From contig NZ_JABRWO010000008.1 in the NCBI RefSeq assembly GCF_013618625.1, positions 248,001-312,000 on the forward strand: a DNA stretch of 64,000 nucleotides, read 5' to 3'. The stretch is from Bremerella alba (GTDB taxonomy: Bacteria; Planctomycetota; Planctomycetia; Pirellulales; Pirellulaceae). Within the stretch, counting starts at the first letter, position 1. Each line of letters opens with the position of its first letter. Both the position numbers and the translations under genes were made by a program. This document shows, piece by piece, positions 53,517 to 63,015 of this stretch. The notes under the pieces were generated by a model, which searched no databases, had not been told where the DNA came from, and saw only the letters and a list, made by a program, of their open reading frames with translations.

Positions 53517-55184
53517 CTAATTCTTTTCGGGCGTGACGATGGCTTCTGTCGGACGGGTCACCGCTGGGCCGCCGAGGTGCTCGATCCAGACGTTACGGAA
53601 TACGACCGGATTGCCGTGATCTTGCAGCTTGATGGGACGGGCATCTGGGCCTTCAGCCTTGCCGGCACCGGTCTTGTTGGGAATCAGGTAGTTGTCTTGA
53701 ACCAGGATGCCGTTGTGCTGCACGGTGATCCGAGCAGGCGAAGTTTTGTTCCCTTGGTCATCAAAGCGTGCGGCGGTGAAATAGACATCGTAGGTTTGCC
53801 AAGCCAATGGTGGAAAGCACATGTTGAGGTCGGGGCTTTTGGTTCGGTATAGGGCAGCACACTCGTTGAACTCTCCGGGTAGGCCGAAGGAGTCGAGAAT
53901 CTGGACTTCGTAGCGTTCTTGAATGTAAAGTCCGCTATTGGAGCGAGCCTGACCAGTTGCATACGGCATGTACGGCAGGCGGAACTCAATGTGAAGACGA
54001 AAATCCTGGACCGGATCTTTCGTAATCGTTCCAATTTGCAGCTCACCTTTTTCGTTGATTTTTGCATTAACGAAACCTTCCGCAGAAGTTCCATCAAACA
54101 GAGTCATTGCCCCGGAACCCGGCTTGAGCCCCATCAATTCGCTGCGGCGGTGAACCTTCGTCAAAATCCCCAAGGTATCGCCTGCCGAGTTGATTACCGT
54201 GGCACTGTTGCCGGTAATGAAAACCTGGTAGTTCCCCTGGCTGAGAACGAGCTCGTTGCCATCTCGGGTGCCGCTCAGGTCGATCATGGAATCGTTTCGC
54301 CAGCCGTTACCGGGCAATCCTCCTCGCAGTTGTCGACCAATAAAGTTGCCGTCTCCGCGGGCAATGACTTGAATACCGGTCGTTTCGAGAATTCCACCGG
54401 GCAAACGCAGCTTCCCGTAGTACTCGCCTTGGAATGCGAAGTCTTCGTCCACCTGATTTAAGTCGGTAAACGCGATCTTTTTCGGATCAGGCTTGGCCTT
54501 CGGCGGGGGCACTGGTTTCGGTTCAGGCTTGGGAGTTTCTTTCGGGGAGGGAATTTCTTCAGGCTTGTCTTCAGATTTCGGCTCGAGCTTTGATTCCATC
54601 TTCTTAGACGCTCCCTCTTCTTGTTTGGGCTGGGGAGCTGGCGTCTTGGCTGGAGTCGGTTCGCCTTGCTTAGGCTCTTCCTTTTTGGGCTCAGGCTTCA
54701 TCTCCTTCTTAGGAGCTGCCTTGGTGGGCTTATCGTCTGAGGTCTCATCCTTGTCTTTGCCCTTCTCCTTGGCTGGCTTGGGCTTCTCTTTTTTCTTAGA
54801 AGCTTCCTTTTTAGGTTCCGGTTTCATCTCCTTTTTGGGAGCGTCCTCGTTCGGTTGGTCTGCATCTTTGTTGGTCTTCTTTTCTGCTTTCCCTTTTGCA
54901 TCATCCTTGGAGGACTTCTTTTTGTCAGAGGATTCCGGTTTGTCTTTCTTCTGGCGATTATTGTCTTTCTTTTTATCGCGGTCTTTTCGATCCTTGCGGT
55001 CCTTTTTGTCTTTCTCTTGTTTCTTCTTGTCGTGATCTTTCGAATCGTGCTTAGTGGATTTGTCTTTGTCTTGTTTTTCCGTATGTTCGTCGTCTTTCTT
55101 GGCAGACGATTCGAGACCGATCGCCGGACCGGCGAGCAGTGAGGTGATGATCAAGAGGGAAAACAGCGCACGATACAACGACAT
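53517..55184 (-). CDS. DUF1080 (3-keto-disaccharide hydrolase) protein with long charged linker
   Basis: A 555-residue secreted protein. After the signal peptide (MSLYRALFSLLIITSLLAGP) comes a 210-residue low-complexity stretch (about 28-236) dominated by Lys, Glu, Asp and Pro, with an exact repeat APKKEMKPEPKKE at 115-127 and 157-169. The C-terminal DUF1080 domain (about 360-545; GFVNAKINEKGELQIGTI, HIEFRLPYMPYATGQAR, YEVQILDSFGLP) is a beta-jelly-roll glycoside hydrolase-like domain. Start ATG 55184. The linker may span the cell wall layer or bind acidic polymers; inferred. Confidence 0.85.
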   Translation of the reverse strand: MSLYRALFSLLIITSLLAGPAIGLESSAKKDDEHTEKQDKDKSTKHDSKDHDKKKQEKDKKDRKDRKDRDKKKDNNRQKKDKPESSDKKKSSKDDAKGKAEKKTNKDADQPNEDAPKKEMKPEPKKEASKKKEKPKPAKEKGKDKDETSDDKPTKAAPKKEMKPEPKKEEPKQGEPTPAKTPAPQPKQEEGASKKMESKLEPKSEDKPEEIPSPKETPKPEPKPVPPPKAKPDPKKIAFTDLNQVDEDFAFQGEYYGKLRLPGGILETTGIQVIARGDGNFIGRQLRGGLPGNGWRNDSMIDLSGTRDGNELVLSQGNYQVFITGNSATVINSAGDTLGILTKVHRRSELMGLKPGSGAMTLFDGTSAEGFVNAKINEKGELQIGTITKDPVQDFRLHIEFRLPYMPYATGQARSNSGLYIQERYEVQILDSFGLPGEFNECAALYRTKSPDLNMCFPPLAWQTYDVYFTAARFDDQGNKTSPARITVQHNGILVQDNYLIPNKTGAGKAEGPDARPIKLQDHGNPVVFRNVWIEHLGGPAVTRPTEAIVTPEKN

Positions 55185-55359
55185 GATGGTGACTCCGACC
55201 GATGAATCTTGGCCTGTGCGTCTTAAAGCAGTTGAGACGCAGCCAAGGACAGTTCCGCAAGGGTTTGTTTTGGGGGAATGGGTAAGAAACTCTAGTTTGA
55301 ATAATGAGGCAAACAGAATCAAGTTTTGAGAGAGTTATTCTGAGATTCCCGTTTAGCGC

Positions 55360-55392
55360 AAAAAAGAGCACCCAGTAGTTACTGGGTGCTCT
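55360..55392 (-). terminator. Rho-independent terminator after the small lipoprotein
   Basis: AGAGCACCCAGTA (55365-55377) pairs perfectly with TACTGGGTGCTCT (55380-55392), a 13-bp stem. On the minus strand it is followed by TTTTTT (55360-55365). It lies about 30 nt past the stop at 55421. Confidence 0.85.
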
Positions 55393-55420
55393 TAAGTCTC
55401 GAAGAGTCATGCCGGTTGGC

Positions 55421-55633
55421 TTACTCTTCGGTTTTTTCTTCGGCTGGTGCTTCTTCGGTAGGTGCATCGCCCATTGGATTAGCTGCGGGAGCTTCACCTT
55501 CAGCAGGCATGGTGATATCGGGATCGTCGGTGTTTTCAACCGGTGGTGCGGCCGTTTTCGAATCGCAACCAATCGAGAATACCATTAAGCCCATGACCAA
55601 ACTGGCCGAGCACATCCACTTCAAAACTGACAT
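55421..55633 (-). CDS. Small acidic lipoprotein
   Basis: A 70-residue protein with signal and lipobox (MGLMVFSIGCDSKTA; Cys23). The mature part is only acidic and Ala/Pro-rich (EGEAPAANPMGDAPTEEAPA). It has its own strong terminator, which supports it being expressed. No homologue is recognised; a surface-charge or structural role is conceivable. Confidence 0.7.
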   Translation of the reverse strand: MSVLKWMCSASLVMGLMVFSIGCDSKTAAPPVENTDDPDITMPAEGEAPAANPMGDAPTEEAPAEEKTEE

Positions 55634-55741
55634 AACGAAAAAACTCCAATAGCGTCAAAAGCAAAAATTTCGAGGCGGGAAAGCCTAGTCCCTAATTGTA
55701 GGGGCTGCGGGCTTCCGAAAAAACGTGACCCTTAATCTTTT

Positions 55742-57253
55742 CTAAATATTTTCAGGAAAGTAGGTTCGGATCAATTCGGTCATCTTGGTCACAGCGGATT
55801 TAGGACGGCCGCGGGGATCGATGAGACCTGCATGAGGAAAACGATGCGGTTGCGTATCCGAGACTTGGCTCCAGAAGACACCTTGCACTTGAGGGTGAGT
55901 CAAGAGAGCGGGCAAAACATGCTCGACCAATTCTCGTTGGGTCCGCCGGCTGATTCGTTCCAGCGGTTCTTTTTCTCGGTTGGCGTCGTAGAGCGCGGTC
56001 TCGTCAGGACGCCACGAGCTAGGAGCCGACAACGTCACAAATAGCGGGACGCCTAATAAGCTCCAGTAGTCGAGTAAGTCGACTACGTCGAAGAATCCTC
56101 GAAAGTAAGTGGCCGGAGACAACTCACCAAAATTCAGTTCGAGACCTATCCCGGTAATTCCCACGCGGGCCCGCACTAGCTCTTCCGCAAAGTGAATCGG
56201 GGCCAACTCGCGATCACGGTTGGTCATGTACTCGCCCCACGGCTTGGCGAAACTGACTAACAGCGGAGCACGCAGGCCGGCGGTACGAATTGTTTGAATG
56301 ATATGCAGCAGTATTTGAAGTCGCTGCTCTTCTTTTAGATCGAGCGAAGTCTGGGCGTTGAGTCCAGACGCACAATACCAAAGGTCGACTCGATTGCGAT
56401 AATGTTGGAGAAGTGCTTCGGTGTACTTGGTAACAGCACTGAGAACTTCCTCGAAGTCGTTTTCCCAGAGGTAAAGCCAGTCGGGCGTTGCGAATCGATC
56501 CAGGCAGAACATCGGCCCAAGCACCGTCGCATGTCCTTGCTCGCGTACAGCATCCAAAGTGACATCGACATCCGACCAGTCGTAATGTCCGACCTCGGGT
56601 TCACACTGTTTCCAGTTGGGTTCGACGAGGACCGTATTCAGTGAATCGGTTAGCAGTGGTTTGACCTCGGCCGACAGTGGCTCCGTTAACGCGATACCGC
56701 GAAGGAACGCCCGGTCGCCTGATTGGTTCGAGATGGCATGAAACGACGCCGTCGCATAAACGTGTTCCAGGTGCGTCAGCCCGCGCATCGAGTACGTCAG
56801 GCTTTTGACCGCCAAGGCATCCGATTCGGATGGATCGTCTTTCGATACGGCCGCTCTGGCAAAGTAATTGGTCGCGTCCTGCAAGAGCTTTTTGGTGACG
56901 TCTAACAGATCGAGTTCTGCATCTAGGCAGGCATTGGTAAGCGTGCGAAAGCGGAATAGCGAACCGCGGGCCAATTCAAGCAGTAAGTTGTAGGGGGTCT
57001 TATTATCGACTCGCAGCGCACAGGTCGATAGAATCTGCGAAGACCGGCGATCCTTGCGATAAGGGACTTTGACCTTTACTCCGTCCGTTTCCAGAACGTC
57101 GAGGACAAGACGGTCGTCCGAGCGTTTGACGGACGTAGCGCGGACCAGTCGATCGCAGCCGACCACGTGGATCACGCGGCAGTCTTCATCCGAGATGGTC
57201 AATTCAGTTGGAATTCGAAACGTTAGTTTGGGCAAAACCCGGCTCGCTCTCAT
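55742..57253 (-). CDS. GH10-like (beta/alpha)8 protein, probable altered active site
   Basis: A 503-residue protein that resembles glycoside hydrolase family 10 in its C-terminal half. HATVLGPMFCLDRFATPDWL, the segment DLWYCASGLNAQ (289-301) and GIGLELNFGE (368-377) align with the substrate and catalytic strands. The usual acid/base Glu after Asn is Ala300 here, while a possible nucleophile Glu372 remains. The N-terminal part (1-180) is beta-rich and unlike known carbohydrate-binding modules. There is no signal peptide, so it seems cytoplasmic. It may be a non-catalytic or altered enzyme; the fold call is moderate. Confidence 0.65.
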   Translation of the reverse strand: MRASRVLPKLTFRIPTELTISDEDCRVIHVVGCDRLVRATSVKRSDDRLVLDVLETDGVKVKVPYRKDRRSSQILSTCALRVDNKTPYNLLLELARGSLFRFRTLTNACLDAELDLLDVTKKLLQDATNYFARAAVSKDDPSESDALAVKSLTYSMRGLTHLEHVYATASFHAISNQSGDRAFLRGIALTEPLSAEVKPLLTDSLNTVLVEPNWKQCEPEVGHYDWSDVDVTLDAVREQGHATVLGPMFCLDRFATPDWLYLWENDFEEVLSAVTKYTEALLQHYRNRVDLWYCASGLNAQTSLDLKEEQRLQILLHIIQTIRTAGLRAPLLVSFAKPWGEYMTNRDRELAPIHFAEELVRARVGITGIGLELNFGELSPATYFRGFFDVVDLLDYWSLLGVPLFVTLSAPSSWRPDETALYDANREKEPLERISRRTQRELVEHVLPALLTHPQVQGVFWSQVSDTQPHRFPHAGLIDPRGRPKSAVTKMTELIRTYFPENI

Positions 57254-57532
57254 ACTTGGGGTTTAATCGAGAATGCCAATCATGTTGCTCTCCCTGCGTG
57301 ATAGCACGCTCTTTCAATTCTAATCGTCGGCAATGCCGGGATGAACCACGAAAATGTCCATCAAGTGGGGTATGTTGGCTGGAGCAACTCTGCGGGTAAT
57401 CGAGTTTACTAGGTCTGTTTCCAACACACGGCCTGTGGCAAAATGCCGATTGGACGGGCCAATGCGACTGGATCGGTAATTTGGCCCCAACTTCCTAGTA
57501 TATCTCCTTTGGCGACTCACGATCGGAAAAAC

Positions 57533-58393
57533 ATGGGACTCGACTATCCCGTTCGACAGGGCAAAGTACGCGACGTCTATGATCTGGGTGAGCAGGTATT
57601 GTTGGTGGCATCCGACCGAATCAGTGCATTTGATTATATTCTGCCATCGCTCATTCCGGATAAGGGGCGTGTACTAACCCAGATGAGTCAGTTCTGGTTT
57701 GAGACTTTTGATGTCCCTCACCACCTGATTTCGACCGAGGTTCAGCAGATGAATCTGACCGGCGACGTCGATCTGAGTGAGTTGGAAGGTCGCGCGACGT
57801 TGGCTCGCAAGACGGAAGTCATCCCGATCGAATGTGTCGTGCGCGGCTATCTGGCCGGATCGGGTTGGAAGGAGTATCAACGCAGTCAAACCGTCTGCGA
57901 TATTCCGCTGCCGGAAGGATTGCAGCAAGCCGCCAAACTGCCGGAGCCCATTTTCACGCCGGCGACCAAGGCCGAATCGGGGCATGACGAGAATATCTCG
58001 TTCGAGCGAATGGTTGAAATTGTCGGCATGGATATGGCGAACTTGCTCCGAGAAAAGAGTATCGCGGTCTATAAGGCCGGAGCAGAACGGGCGATAGAAC
58101 ACGGAATCATCATCGCCGATACCAAGTTTGAATGGGGCGTCGTCAACGGAGAAGTATTATTGATCGACGAAGTGCTGACGCCTGATAGTTCTCGATTCTG
58201 GCCCCAAGACGAGTATGCGGTTGGAATGAGTCCCCCCTCGTTTGATAAGCAATTCGTTCGCGATTGGTTAGAGGCCAGCACTTGGGATAAAAACAGCCAA
58301 CCTCCCACGTTGCCTCCGGAAGTCGTCGAGAAGACGCGGGCCAAATATATCGAGGCCTACGAGCGAATCACCCAGCGAAAATTCGCGTGGTAA
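57533..58393 (+). CDS. purC: SAICAR synthase
   Basis: Joins aspartate to CAIR in purine synthesis. Of 286 residues, the N-terminus MGLDYPVRQGKVRDVYDLG carries the GKVRDVY motif, and ASDRISAFDYILPSLIPDKG and PIECVVRGYLAGSGWKEYQ follow, with TKFEWGVVNGEVLLIDEVLTPDSSRFW (shortened) near the C-terminus. This is the ADE1-like form. ATG 57533 is used although the frame is open from 57443; the first 30 residues of the long frame do not look conserved. No other purine genes are near. Confidence 0.93.
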   Translation: MGLDYPVRQGKVRDVYDLGEQVLLVASDRISAFDYILPSLIPDKGRVLTQMSQFWFETFDVPHHLISTEVQQMNLTGDVDLSELEGRATLARKTEVIPIECVVRGYLAGSGWKEYQRSQTVCDIPLPEGLQQAAKLPEPIFTPATKAESGHDENISFERMVEIVGMDMANLLREKSIAVYKAGAERAIEHGIIIADTKFEWGVVNGEVLLIDEVLTPDSSRFWPQDEYAVGMSPPSFDKQFVRDWLEASTWDKNSQPPTLPPEVVEKTRAKYIEAYERITQRKFAW

Positions 58394-58406
58394 TGAATCT
58401 GGAAAT

Positions 58407-60269
58407 TTAATTCTCGGTCGTTTGTTCAGCCTCTGCCGGTGACGATTCTGCTGCGTTCGCTTTATCGTCTGGCGACTCGAATTCTGTTTCGGGCATTTCA
58501 GGATCTTCTGCCGTTTGTCGCTTGTCTGCAGTTTCTGCTTTCGATTCCAGAAGTGGCAAACGTTGGGCCCGCAGGGCGTTTCCACGGCGATAGGCAGACA
58601 GGACGTCGTCGTCATCGGTATAGAAGTCGAACGCGGTTTGGGCCATCTCTTGGCTCTCGTCTTGTTGCGCGAGACCTTCTGCACTGCGGGCAATGCCGTA
58701 AAACGCAGCGGACTTGAATCGCGTGTTGGGGAACTCTTCCAGGGTTCCATTCTCGAAGAAGTAAATTGCCGATTCGAACTGCTCATCTTCCAGGGCGATC
58801 ACGCCTAGATTGAAGCTGGCCAATTCTCGCCACAGCAAAACATTTTTTTGCACGCGATCTAATAAGAACCTCTGGACCTCGGGGTTGTCTGGAAATTCCA
58901 TGCCTCCCATTGCCAGCATTTCGAGCTGTTCGCGTTCGTTTGCGATTCGGAATTGCCGTTCCATGAGACGCGTTTCCATGAACATGGAACGAGCGCCTCG
59001 TTGCTGCGATTCGTCGTCGAATATGCACATCAGTTGCAGTGTTCTGGCTGTCGCAAAGGGAGTCATCGTGTCATAGATCCAGCGTTCAACTTGGAAGAGA
59101 GGCCCCAGAACTGGGTCTGACAAACGCTTGCCGATTGCCATTTCGGCTTCGAAGGGAGTGGTCCAAAGTTGAATGTCGGTAACTCCCTGGAAGTTCGACA
59201 GACGGTCTTTCAACGAGGATGGATCGACGTGAACTTTCATGGTGGAGTCGCCTGAGAGGACCCCTTCAAGCAGTTTCGTAGCTTGAGTAAGTGCGGTCGA
59301 TGGGGCTTCAATCAGAAGCGTGACATTCTCGAGATCCTCGGCCGTTACCGGGTACTTGTAGTTTGCCGAGGCCATCGCTTGCAGGTCTTCTGGATGTTTT
59401 ACCAAGTGTGACAAGCGTTGGATCCCGGTACCGTCCTTTTCAGAGATTGGCAACGCGTAAGCCATATCGAAGAGAAACAATTCTTGTCCAATCGCGACGC
59501 CGACTACCTGGGGCTGCTTATCTCCCTGACCAAACTTCAAGACGACGGCATCCAGACCTTGTTGGCGGCACAACTGAATGAAAACTCGGGCCCGCTCCAA
59601 CGCGTCCCCTTCGTTCAATTGCAATGCGTTCCAGGTATCGCGACTTGTTCCAGGAGCGAATTTTCCTTCCTCATGTTCATTTGTCCGAACCGGGTGAATA
59701 TGGCGGATCGTCCAATCGAAAAACAAGTAAGCTAGTCCGAGGTCGTTCACTTGGCTTTGGTCGAGCGTTTGATCGATTTGCGCGTCTAGAAAGGCCTGCA
59801 TGTCCGCCGGAGGTGTTTTATTTTTTCGGATCCAGTCTGAAATGGACTTGGCCCAAAAGGTACCCACGAGAAAGTCAAATTCGCTTCCACGAAAAGTGGC
59901 TGAAGCGAACTGCGGCGGCTGATCAAGGAAAGGGCGACTTTCTAAGTCCTGCAAGCCCGGCAAACTCTGAATGGCCTCGGGGAGTTCGGCAACCATTGGG
60001 TCGGGCTGCCAAGTGGGATCAAGCTTCTGGGAAATCAGCCAGCGATTCATAAGCTCGAGAACTTCGGCCTTCACCTTGCCGGTTGGGTATCGATCCAGGT
60101 CTCGCAGATAAGTCATTGCCTGATCGACGAACTGCTTGGCACTGCCTCCTTCGGTCGAGACCGTCGCTTTGGTGTGATCGACTTGGGGGCGAATCTTCCT
60201 TTCGCCACATCCCAGCACAAGAACGACCAGCAGAAGAAGAATTGAGGAGGTGTGATGCGTGCGGCTCAT
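58407..60269 (-). CDS. Lipoprotein with transglutaminase-like region
   Basis: A 620-residue protein with a lipobox (LLLLVVLVLGCGERK; Cys21). The central part (about 230-290, ALERARVFIQLCRQQGLDA and GQELFLFDMAYALPI) resembles a papain-like transglutaminase core with Cys and Asp/His-like positions. Later parts are helical TPR-like (SFNLGVIALEDEQFESAIYFF, about 500-520). The C-terminus is a long acidic tail (PETEFESPDDKANAAES). It follows kdsA by 9 nt and is probably co-transcribed. Cross-linking or hydrolase activity is not proven. Confidence 0.6.
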   Translation of the reverse strand: MSRTHHTSSILLLLVVLVLGCGERKIRPQVDHTKATVSTEGGSAKQFVDQAMTYLRDLDRYPTGKVKAEVLELMNRWLISQKLDPTWQPDPMVAELPEAIQSLPGLQDLESRPFLDQPPQFASATFRGSEFDFLVGTFWAKSISDWIRKNKTPPADMQAFLDAQIDQTLDQSQVNDLGLAYLFFDWTIRHIHPVRTNEHEEGKFAPGTSRDTWNALQLNEGDALERARVFIQLCRQQGLDAVVLKFGQGDKQPQVVGVAIGQELFLFDMAYALPISEKDGTGIQRLSHLVKHPEDLQAMASANYKYPVTAEDLENVTLLIEAPSTALTQATKLLEGVLSGDSTMKVHVDPSSLKDRLSNFQGVTDIQLWTTPFEAEMAIGKRLSDPVLGPLFQVERWIYDTMTPFATARTLQLMCIFDDESQQRGARSMFMETRLMERQFRIANEREQLEMLAMGGMEFPDNPEVQRFLLDRVQKNVLLWRELASFNLGVIALEDEQFESAIYFFENGTLEEFPNTRFKSAAFYGIARSAEGLAQQDESQEMAQTAFDFYTDDDDVLSAYRRGNALRAQRLPLLESKAETADKRQTAEDPEMPETEFESPDDKANAAESSPAEAEQTTEN

Positions 60270-60278
60270 GAGGATTGA

Positions 60279-61103
60279 TTAACCTTGGGCCGCTGCGCGG
60301 ACGGCCAAAATGCGCTGAAGTAAATTTTCCAGTTCCGACAGCGGAACCATATTGGGACCGTCGCTTGGTGACTTGTCTGGCTCGGGATGGGTTTCCAGGA
60401 ACAGCCCGTCGATTCCGATCGCCGCTGCCGCCTTGGCTAGGGGAAGTACCATCGCGCGATTGCCGCCCGTTTGGCTACCCAGTCCGCCTGGTTCCTGAAC
60501 GCTATGCGTCGCATCGAAGACGACCGGTACGCCCAGAGAACGCATTTCAATCAAGCTACGCATATCGTTTACAAGACGACCGTAACCGAAGAACGTCCCG
60601 CGTTCGGTCAATAATGTTTCTTTTGCGCCTGCTTCTTTGAGCTTTTCGACAACGTGCTTCATGTCCCAGGGGGCCATGAACTGCCCTTTCTTCACGTTGA
60701 CTGATTTTCCGGTCTGTGCCGCAGCAACGAGCAAATCGGTTTGCCGGGCAAGAAATGCCGGGATTTGAAGGATTTCGCAAACCTGTCCCACAGGAGCGGC
60801 TTGATAAGGTTCGTGGAGATCGGTCGTGACCGGAATTTGGAACTCGGTACGAACGGCTTCCAAAAGCTTTAGACCTTCTTCCAGGCCTAATCCTCTGTAC
60901 GAATGAATGCTGGTACGGTTCGCTTTATCGAACGAGGCTTTGAATACCAACTGAATCGGTAGTCGTTGGGCCAGTTGGCACAAATGCTCTGCGATTTGAA
61001 ATGACAATTCGCGCGATTCGAGCACGCAAGGGCCTGCGATAAGTAATAATCGCCCTTCTGGATTCAGGGCGAACGTCGATAAGGTTTGGTCCGAAGCGTT
61101 CAA
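60279..61103 (-). CDS. kdsA: 2-dehydro-3-deoxyphosphooctonate aldolase (KDO-8-P synthase)
   Basis: Condenses arabinose-5-phosphate and phosphoenolpyruvate to KDO-8-phosphate for LPS inner core. The 274 residues show [64 protein letters not shown] and [16 protein letters not shown]. The start is TTG at 61103, with a GAGA site upstream; no other start gives the whole N-terminus. The downstream lipoprotein gene starts 9 nt after the stop. Implies a KDO-containing outer membrane. Confidence 0.93.
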   Translation of the reverse strand: MNASDQTLSTFALNPEGRLLLIAGPCVLESRELSFQIAEHLCQLAQRLPIQLVFKASFDKANRTSIHSYRGLGLEEGLKLLEAVRTEFQIPVTTDLHEPYQAAPVGQVCEILQIPAFLARQTDLLVAAAQTGKSVNVKKGQFMAPWDMKHVVEKLKEAGAKETLLTERGTFFGYGRLVNDMRSLIEMRSLGVPVVFDATHSVQEPGGLGSQTGGNRAMVLPLAKAAAAIGIDGLFLETHPEPDKSPSDGPNMVPLSELENLLQRILAVRAAAQG

Positions 61104-61252
61104 GGGCTATCTCTTCGTTAGGGGGAATCACTCATCCTATTTTCCCGCCAAAGATTCTCCCAGGGCGTCTCAGGTTAATTATTCGCAAAGACTTAGAGCG
61201 AGATCTTGGTTAAGCGTATTTTGCCACGAGTGCGGTGAAAATCCCATCCGCC

Positions 61253-62182
61253 TTATTTGCTAGATCGCGCAGGGGGCACAATCAGCGGCAGGTAGTTGGG
61301 ACGGACCGAGAGTCGAATGTCAGTGAAGCCGGCGGGATCGCCATCGGTCTGCAGTGGGACAGGGCCAGATTGGCAACGGATTTCTGCCGAACGAGCCTTG
61401 AATCGTTTCACATCGCTGCGATGGGCGATCGTTCCTGAAAGAAGCGAGGTGATGTAAGACGCTGTCGACCCAAACCCGCTTTGAGTCAGTACACATATAT
61501 CGAGCAGTCCGTCATCAGGGACGGCATCAGGAGTCATCTCGAACCCTAACGCGTATCGTGGAACATTAAAAGCAAATGCCCAATAGCCTTGGGTTTGCGT
61601 TCTGGAGCCGTCCTCCAACTCGATATCGAGTTCCAGCTGCGGGTACTCATACTTCGCAAACATCTCAAACGCCGGTCGTACGTAATGAAACTTGGTGAGA
61701 TGTCCGTTTCGCCGCTGATGAACACGGTGGACAACTTCGGCTTCCAGCCCAGCTGAAAGCATCAACATGAACGTCCGATCACCGAATTGCCCAGCATCAA
61801 GTCGCCGTACAACGCGGTGGGACAACATCTTTGCAAAGGCGCCAATATTGGTGGGGATTCCCAAGTATTTAGCAAGAATATTTTCGGTACCGGCCGGGTA
61901 GATCGCAATAGGAACCGTACCGCTGGTTTGTCCGGCAATCATTGCAGCTGTTCCGTCCCCCCCGACAGAGACAATGAAATCGGGGCGTGGAGCCGCTTCT
62001 TCTTCCCATTGGCTGGCCAATTGCTCAGGGGAGTTGATCTCTACGGTATTTAGACCCAGTTCCTCCAACAGCTCGCGCAGACGTGCATGGTGTTGCGGCT
62101 TGTCATAGCCACCGGCGATGCGATTAATGAAAAGCCAAGCGGTTTCTGTCGAAGTTGCTCGGCGAGCTTCCGTAAAGGTCAC
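61253..62182 (-). CDS. Diacylglycerol/lipid kinase (YegS-like)
   Basis: A 309-residue lipid kinase of the DAGK catalytic family. The N-terminal nucleotide-binding domain has FINRIAGGYDKPQHHARLREL, the signature FIVSVGGDGTAAMIAGQ, and IAIYPAGTENILAKYLGIP. The C-terminal beta domain has AGLEAEVVH and PDAVPDDGLLDICVLT. It likely phosphorylates diacylglycerol or a related lipid at the membrane. The start is GTG 62182. It stands alone on its strand after the kdsA unit. Confidence 0.87.
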   Translation of the reverse strand: MTFTEARRATSTETAWLFINRIAGGYDKPQHHARLRELLEELGLNTVEINSPEQLASQWEEEAAPRPDFIVSVGGDGTAAMIAGQTSGTVPIAIYPAGTENILAKYLGIPTNIGAFAKMLSHRVVRRLDAGQFGDRTFMLMLSAGLEAEVVHRVHQRRNGHLTKFHYVRPAFEMFAKYEYPQLELDIELEDGSRTQTQGYWAFAFNVPRYALGFEMTPDAVPDDGLLDICVLTQSGFGSTASYITSLLSGTIAHRSDVKRFKARSAEIRCQSGPVPLQTDGDPAGFTDIRLSVRPNYLPLIVPPARSSK

Positions 62183-62941
62183 TGGTGCGTTGCTCGTGAA
62201 GGTGCGTCTAACTAAGGATTATCTCATCCTATCCGTCTACCTGGCAAAAACGAAGGCTAACGTAATTCCATTTCAATTTGAGACGTTTTTCAGCTTCGCG
62301 TAGTCATGAACACCCGGCGTCTCAACATGAGATGCGATAGGCAAATGGTAAGTTGCTCATTGACAATAGGTTATGGCTTGTTTTCTCGTTTCTAGACAAA
62401 GGGCCAGGAAAAAACCCGCTAAAAATAGTATAATATAGGGGTGTGTATTATTTCTTTGTGGCATCTTGGGTCACGTACGCAAAATTCCCATTTGCATTAA
62501 TTTATGCGTGTTTGGCTCTAATTTATCTAAAGTTTTGCGTGCCAGTAAGTTCGGATCGTTTTTGAGATTTTTCGTTGGTTTGGTTCGGAAATTGCACAAT
62601 GAAAGTTCATCGGCTCCTCGGAGGAGTCGGTAAGCTGGCCCGTGGGGCCGCTGTCGAACTTAAGCTGGGTGGTTTGCCTTGCCCCTGACGATTCAGCTTC
62701 TCCAACGCGGGTTGGTACGACAGCGGTCCCTCGATTTTTTCTTGGGTTATTTTTCTAGCTAAGTCTCGCATTAAGTTCGCTTTAGCCTGAATTCTCGTGT
62801 GCTTTTCGAGCCAAGACTCATTTCCTTGTTGGGTCGTCTGTCAAACCTTGCCTTAGTTTCTAAAATCAATGGCTAGGGTAAGTTGACGCAATCGATGACC
62901 TTCAGTATCTTGGAGCGTTTTGATTCGCGACTCGCGAGTAA
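62183..62941. other. Gene-poor spacer before tRNA-Thr
   Basis: A 759-nt stretch with no long ORF, AT-rich at 62330-62520 (TATAAT at 62429-62434 could be a -10). A GC-richer segment at 62585-62740 holds a possible RNA structure and a 29-codon ORF, described separately. The rest shows no recognised repeat. Confidence 0.5.
62585..62740 (+). ncRNA. Candidate structured RNA or short ORF
   Basis: Within a non-coding region, complementary pairs are: AAGTTC (62603-62608) with GAACTT (62656-62661), CGGCTCCT with AGGAGTCG (62611-62629 area), GGCCC with GGGCC, AAGCTG (62662-62667) with CAGCTT (62694-62699), CCAAC with GTTGG, and CCGCTGTCG (62648-62656) with CGACAGCGG (62718-62726), which would make a pseudoknot. 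TTTTTT follows at 62735. It also contains ORF 62599-62688 (29 codons, MKVHRLLGGVGKLARGAAVE...). Known RNA families were not recognised. Transcription is unproven. Confidence 0.3.
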
Positions 62942-63015
62942 GCCAGCGTAGCTTCAATTGGCAGAGCACAGCATTCGTAATGCTGGGGTTACGAGTTCGA
63001 CTCTCGTCGCTGGCT
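62942..63015 (+). tRNA. tRNA-Thr (anticodon CGU)
   Basis: A 74-nt cloverleaf. The acceptor GCCAGCG pairs with CGCTGGC, discriminator T. The anticodon stem CAGCA/TGCTG encloses TTCGTAA, anticodon CGT. The T arm is ACGAG-TTCGACT-CTCGT. CCA is not encoded. Confidence 0.95.
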
